From: Candidatus Eiseniibacteriota bacterium
Lineage (GTDB): Bacteria > Joyebacterota > Joyebacteria > Joyebacterales > Joyebacteraceae
Direction of reading: 5' to 3'
DNA: 8,081 nucleotides
Assembly (NCBI GenBank): GCA_030610515.1
Contig: JAUWRQ010000027.1
Span: forward strand, 1 to 8,081
Below, piece after piece: positions 6,077-8,081 of this stretch. A program made the translations under genes and the position numbers. The notes below the pieces were generated by a model. That model did no database searches. It saw only the letters and a list, made by a program, of their open reading frames with translations, and was not told the DNA's origin. Numbering within the stretch: position 1 is the stretch's first letter; the number at the start of each line of letters is the position of its first letter.

Positions 6077-7141
6077 CTACTCCCTGCGGAGGAGCTTCTT
6101 CGCTATCGGTTTGACGCGGGTGTCCCTCACGTGCTTCATCGCGCCGGCCACGTCGGAGGGGTACAGATGGATGTTCAAATGCTCCCTGTGGCCCGTCGCC
6201 CACTCGCTCTTCCAGCGCGATGGTTCGCCCAGGAAGTCGACTTTCGAGAGTCCCCGCTCGAAAGCGTCCGTGACGGCGTAGTAGAAAAGCGGCGTTCCGG
6301 GCGAGAACTCCTTGTATTTCTCATCGAACGACGTCTTGAGCCCGTACATCGCACCACCGTAGACGATAGCCAGGACGAACGCGAACATCCGCCCGTCGCG
6401 CTCGAGCCAGACGGGCGCGAGCCATCCCTGTTCGGCGAGCGCACGGCAGAGGTCGTGGTAGAACGCCTCGAGCCCTCTCCCCTGGATCGACGTCCCGTGG
6501 CGCTCCTTCCAGCTCCGCGCCTCGACATCGATGAACTCGTCCACGAGTGCGTCGACGTCGCTGGACTCGTCGAGGCGGCGCACGGTCATTCCCTCGATCT
6601 TCTCGATCTTCCTGATGCGCTTCCTCCAGCGGGCGACGCGCTTGGTGGTGCGCGTCGCGACGTAGTCGTCCCAGGAGCCCGCGATCTCCAGATAGGGCGA
6701 CGTCCTACTCTCGCTCTCGTTCACGAGGTAGCCCACCGCTCGAGAGCGTCCGAGAAGCTCGGCGCGTGTTCTGGAATCCGCTGGGACGCTCCGGAGACCG
6801 AGTTCGCGACCGTCACCGCGGAGGCGCCTCAGGACCTCCTCGACAAACGGTCCGGTGTCCGCATCGGCGAGCAGAAACTCCCCCCGAAGCGACAGGAAAT
6901 TGGTCGGAAGCTCGACGAGCCCGTCCGGCCTCGGTAGGAGTGGGGCGAGCGCCACGGGCGCCCCATCCTCGTATCCGACGAAAACCGCCGGCGTCGAATC
7001 GGGAGCGAATTCGCGTGCCCAGACGCCAACCCAGACGCGCGACGAGAACGGGTTCGGGCACGCGCCGGACGCCTCCAGTGTGTCCCACGCGGACGTCAGA
7101 TCGCCGTCGGTGAGGTCAGTGAACTCGCGCACTTCGAGCAT
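6077..7141 (-). CDS. GNAT-fold acyltransferase-like protein (CelD/FemAB-related, Acetyltransf_6 type)
   Basis: This 354-residue soluble protein fits the CelD-type GNAT family found in exopolysaccharide and cellulose loci, related in fold to FemAB aminoacyl transferases. The N-terminal NPFSSRVWVGVW (30-41) matches the usual 'target, Trp' opening of the family. The C-terminal half has YGLKTSFDEKYKEFSPGTPLF-like order around 266-286 (SPG at 280-282), then DFLGEPSRWKSEW (302-314), the best diagnostic block. A basic helix (RWRKRIRKIEKI, 171-182) may contact anionic glycan or membrane. ATG 7139-7141 has an AGAGGA SD at 7147-7152, five nt away. It lies 33 nt after the FAD-linked oxidase and 7 nt before the flippase. 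Coupling to a flippase suggests that it modifies the exported glycan, perhaps by acylation or amino-acyl transfer. Donor and acceptor cannot be read from sequence. Confidence 0.78.
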   Translation of the reverse strand: MLEVREFTDLTDGDLTSAWDTLEASGACPNPFSSRVWVGVWAREFAPDSTPAVFVGYEDGAPVALAPLLPRPDGLVELPTNFLSLRGEFLLADADTGPFVEEVLRRLRGDGRELGLRSVPADSRTRAELLGRSRAVGYLVNESESRTSPYLEIAGSWDDYVATRTTKRVARWRKRIRKIEKIEGMTVRRLDESSDVDALVDEFIDVEARSWKERHGTSIQGRGLEAFYHDLCRALAEQGWLAPVWLERDGRMFAFVLAIVYGGAMYGLKTSFDEKYKEFSPGTPLFYYAVTDAFERGLSKVDFLGEPSRWKSEWATGHREHLNIHLYPSDVAGAMKHVRDTRVKPIAKKLLRRE

Positions 7142-7153
7142 TACGGTCCTCTA

Positions 7154-7190
7154 TCTAGTCGAGCAGGCCGGTGTCTAGTCGAGCAGGCCG
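7154..7190. repeat. 17-bp tandem direct repeat spanning the end of the oxidase gene
   Basis: TCTAGTCGAGCAGGCCG occurs at 7154-7170 and again, identically, at 7174-7190, a period of 20 bp. Read on the minus strand, the copy at 7174-7190 encodes the last residues and TAG stop of the FAD-linked oxidase (GLLD-stop). The copy at 7154-7170 repeats those codons just after the stop, 20 nt out of phase with the frame. It occupies much of the gap before the GNAT-fold gene. Confidence 0.95.
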
Positions 7191-8081
7191 ACCGGGAACA
7201 TGACTCCCCGGTTCAGAACGCAGTCGGGATCGAGAGCGCGCTTGACGGCAGCCATCTCCGCCAGTCCTTCGTCTCCATACATGAGGAGCAAGAAGTCGTG
7301 CTTGAGCTTCCCGATCCCATGCTCTGCAGAAACCGTGCCCTTAAGCTCGACGGCGCGGCGGGCAATGGACGTGGCGAGTTCCTTGCCCAACCTGAGCTCG
7401 GCGGGGTCCCGTGGCATGATGTTCAGGTGCAGGTGGCTGTCGCCGATGTGGCCGAACACGATGTAGCGAAGGCCGCTCCCCTCCATCGATTCGTGGCAGA
7501 ACGAGAGCATTCCCCGGAGCGCGGCGGCAGGCACCGCGGCATCCGTCCCGATCTTGTGGATCTCCGGGTGCTCGGACTTCGCGCTCGCGATGACGGAGTT
7601 CACTTGCTCGGCGATGCCGTGCCGGAGCGCCTTGAGCCGCGCCAGCTCGGCCTCCTCCATTCCGCCCCACGTGCGGTCCATGGAGGAACCGTGCTCCGAC
7701 AGGAGCACCTCCCAAGCCTCGTAGATGTCCAGGAGATCGTCCTCGACGTAGTCCTGCTCGAAGAGCACGCCTGCGCGCGCGTCTTCCGGAAGTTCCGGGA
7801 TCTCGGACCCCTGCCCCTCCTCCGTCTTCCGCTCCCGGAGGAAGTCCAAGCTACATGAATCGAAGAACTCGAGCGCGAGCGGTGAGACCGACGGGGATGC
7901 TCCGGACCCATCTGGACGTGACGCAGGCCCCTCGGACGACTGCGATGACCCTGCGTCCTCGGTCGACGGAGACGGCCCTTCCACGTCTCCTCGCGCCCGC
8001 CGCACGAGCGAGACCGCGGGCTCAGCGTAGTCGCATGTCGCACGGGCGCTCGAGACCCCCTCAGGCCGCGGGGAGAGAACG
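7175..8081 (-). CDS. FAD-linked oxidase, C-terminal half (GlcD/D-lactate dehydrogenase family), cut by the right edge
   Basis: The frame is open from the right edge to a TAG at 7175-7177, giving 301 visible residues. A GTG at 8003-8005 is internal, since readable family sequence continues upstream of it. Family landmarks of the FAD-oxidase C-terminal domain (fragment numbering) are PLALEFFDSCSLDFL (67-81), KIGTDAAVP (176-184), FGHIGDSHLHLN (209-220; the His residues belong to the active-site/metal region), SAEHGIG.LKHDF (251-263) and K.ALDPDCVLNRG (280-292). Enzymes of this family oxidise 2-hydroxy acids such as D-lactate or glycolate; the FAD-binding N-terminal half lies off the window. A Ser/Gly/Pro-rich stretch of about 32 residues (fragment 32-63) interrupts the domain where relatives have none. 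The gene is probably first of the three in this minus-strand unit, or downstream of others off-window. The substrate is undetermined. Confidence 0.88.
   Translation of the reverse strand, partial: VLSPRPEGVSSARATCDYAEPAVSLVRRARGDVEGPSPSTEDAGSSQSSEGPASRPDGSGASPSVSPLALEFFDSCSLDFLRERKTEEGQGSEIPELPEDARAGVLFEQDYVEDDLLDIYEAWEVLLSEHGSSMDRTWGGMEEAELARLKALRHGIAEQVNSVIASAKSEHPEIHKIGTDAAVPAAALRGMLSFCHESMEGSGLRYIVFGHIGDSHLHLNIMPRDPAELRLGKELATSIARRAVELKGTVSAEHGIGKLKHDFLLLMYGDEGLAEMAAVKRALDPDCVLNRGVMFPVGLLD

Noticed and set aside
6041..6937. A 298-codon plus-strand open frame over the GNAT-fold gene
   Set aside because: The minus-strand product has recognisable CelD-like motifs and a proper SD; the plus-strand frame has neither.
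7298..7858. A 186-codon plus-strand open frame over the FAD-linked oxidase
   Set aside because: It is antisense to conserved oxidase motifs and has no SD or recognisable domain.
1..8081. Mobile element, CRISPR array, tRNA or rRNA
   Set aside because: I found no transposase or integrase motifs, no long terminal inverted repeats, no regularly spaced repeats, and no tRNA- or rRNA-like sequence.

Overview
The window reads as ordinary chromosome from a GC-rich bacterium. It has densely packed genes, strong Shine-Dalgarno (SD) sequences, GTG/TTG starts in use, and no transposase, integrase, tRNA, rRNA or CRISPR array that I could find. The mix of genes (two-subunit iron-sulfur class I fumarase, a split Na+/phosphate cotransporter plus PhoU pair, a GlcD-type FAD-linked oxidase, and an envelope glycan export module) suits an uncultured, probably Gram-negative lineage. 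Placement below domain level is a guess.

Layout, left to right. (1) Positions 2-664, plus strand: the C-terminal part of a polysaccharide flippase whose start lies off the left edge. (2) Positions 665-838: a convergent gap with two stem-loops, the second a likely terminator. (3) Positions 839-2285, minus strand: class I fumarase alpha and beta subunits, overlapping by 14 nt. (4) Positions 2286-2616: a 331-bp divergent control region with a good sigma70-like promoter facing each way, a palindrome between them, and a stem-loop just ahead of each first gene. (5) Positions 2617-4479, plus strand: a Na+/phosphate cotransporter followed 12 nt later by a separate PhoU-domain protein. (6) Positions 4480-4542: a short convergent gap. 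(7) Positions 4543-8081, minus strand, in transcription order: the C-terminal half of a FAD-linked oxidase (start off the right edge), a CelD/FemAB-like GNAT-fold protein, and a second full-length flippase. The intergenic gaps here are 33 and 7 nt, so the three genes are probably one transcription unit.

How the genes fit together. The fumarase interconverts fumarate and malate in central carbon metabolism. The cotransporter/PhoU pair handles phosphate uptake or its control. The GNAT-fold protein and flippase look like a two-gene envelope glycan step: modify, then export. The left-edge flippase is a clear paralog of the second one, so two related glycan exporters bracket a metabolic core.

I found no evidence for a wholly new system. 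The points most worth a second look are the flippase paralogs, the loss of the second acidic motif in the PhoU protein, a roughly 32-residue Ser/Gly/Pro-rich insertion inside the FAD-oxidase C-terminal domain, a 17-bp tandem repeat that copies the end of that gene, and the symmetrical promoter and hairpin design of the divergent region.
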